From: Proteobacteria bacterium 005FR1
Lineage (GTDB): Bacteria; Pseudomonadota; Gammaproteobacteria; Pseudomonadales; Cellvibrionaceae
Length of the DNA stretch: 64,000 nucleotides
Assembly: GCA_026192395.1 (NCBI GenBank)
Contig: WACF01000001.1
Location: forward strand, 3,559,719 to 3,623,718
Direction of reading: 5' to 3'
The stretch's first letter is position 1. The number at the start of each line of letters is the position of its first letter. The notes beneath the pieces were generated by a model that had not been told where the DNA came from, did no database searches, and was given only the letters and a program-made list of their open reading frames with translations. Shown here piece after piece: positions 63,651 through 64,000 of the stretch. The translations under genes and the position numbers were made by a program.

Positions 63651-63889
63651 GCGCGTCCTCGGTTGGGGCAACGCACTTAACCAGCTCTTTAAAAATTCAA
63701 TCAAGCAAAGCGTGTGGGCGCTTGCGGAATGGGTAGGAAGCAGTAGAACCTATCAGACGCAAGTGACTCGACAATTCATACGTTCATGAATAGTACGTTC
63801 ACGATGTAGTCTGAGCACAAATTAGAAGCTTCTGCGGTACCGACCTTTTCCTTCGGGAAGGGAGTCGGATTGAAGTTTCGCAACTTTTC
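63651..63889 (+). other. rRNA operon leader with boxA
   Basis: GCTCTTTAAAAA (63684-63695) matches the boxA antitermination element, followed by GTGTGGGCGCTT (63712-63723), the conserved rrn leader sequence seen in E. coli and relatives. The rest contains RNase III-type stem sequence that pairs with the region after 16S, which lies outside the window. Confidence 0.75.
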
Positions 63890-64000
63890 AATTGAAGAGT
63901 TTGATCATGGCTCAGATTGAACGCTGGCGGCAGGCCTAACACATGCAAGTCGAACGCGAAAGGTCCTTCGGGACTGAGTAGAGTGGCGGACGGGTGAGTA
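63890..64000 (+). rRNA. rrs: 16S ribosomal RNA, 5' end only
   Basis: The 16S 5' end is clear from AATTGAAGAGTTTGATCATG (63890 onward), then ACGCTGGCGGCAGGCCTAAC and the ACATGCAAGTCGAACG primer-site region. About 110 nt are present; the gene continues beyond the window. The sequence is gammaproteobacterial. Confidence 0.97.

Overview
The window reads as a chromosomal, housekeeping-rich segment of a GC-rich gammaproteobacterium. This rests on a Pseudomonas-style class Ia ribonucleotide reductase, the block argC - DUF6776 - bactofilin - erpA - anmK/M23 peptidase - tyrS - rRNA operon (the order I recall from Pseudomonas), thiD-thiE-hemL, a PBP1b followed by a TPR lipoprotein, and a 16S 5' end of gammaproteobacterial type. 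A member of the Pseudomonadales in the broad sense (for example a Cellvibrio-, Halieaceae- or Spongiibacter-like marine lineage) fits; genus or species cannot be fixed from what is visible. No insertion sequence, prophage, CRISPR array or tRNA gene was seen.

Layout. 1-0.9 kb: 3' part of a glycosyltransferase. 0.95-6.5 kb: gcvP, divergent from an XRE-cupin regulator across a cluster of TTTC/GAAA inverted repeats, then a CvpA/DUF4124 protein and a uracil-DNA-glycosylase-like protein. 6.5-6.7 kb: a strong candidate for a CsrA/RsmA-sequestering small RNA on the minus strand, with GGA motifs in hairpin loops and an intrinsic terminator. 6.8-13 kb (all minus): DUF6231, a small protein, nrdB, nrdA with two NrdR boxes 31 bp apart and two DnaA-like boxes upstream, and a divergent csrA. 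13-17 kb: argD-argF (leading towards csrA), divergent from a lone hyuB-like gene. 17-20.6 kb: monothiol glutaredoxin, then a Fur-box-preceded porin followed by an FMN-binding protein with a flavinylation motif and a PepSY-type membrane protein. 20.8-24.3 kb: membrane Ser/Thr kinase plus lipoprotein. 24.4-30 kb: AEC transporter, DUF1289, aldehyde dehydrogenase, ferredoxin, tadA and mltF. 30-35 kb: purL and an AI-2E-type permease.

35.4-43 kb is the most coherent accessory unit: six GGACA/TGTCC half-sites, a near-perfect sigma-54 promoter, then an HlyD-type fusion protein, an ABC ATPase, two FtsX/MacB-type permeases, an NtrC-like response regulator with a GAYTGA loop, and its histidine kinase. 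It looks like a self-regulating, sigma-54-driven efflux or envelope-stress system.

43-64 kb returns to core functions: PfkB-type kinase, PBP1b with a putative LpoP-like activator, DUF1631 with an overlapping PilZ gene, alpha/beta hydrolase, hemL-thiE-thiD, hemJ downstream of a CBS-containing ClC channel, argC, DUF6776, bactofilin, erpA, anmK and M23 peptidase, tyrS, and the promoter, leader and first ~110 nt of an rRNA operon.

Points deserving attention are the CsrB/RsmZ-like RNA together with a divergent CsrA, the sigma-54 ABC operon, the Fur/flavin/PepSY redox cluster, and several compact operator arrays (gcvP, nrdA, argD, erpA).
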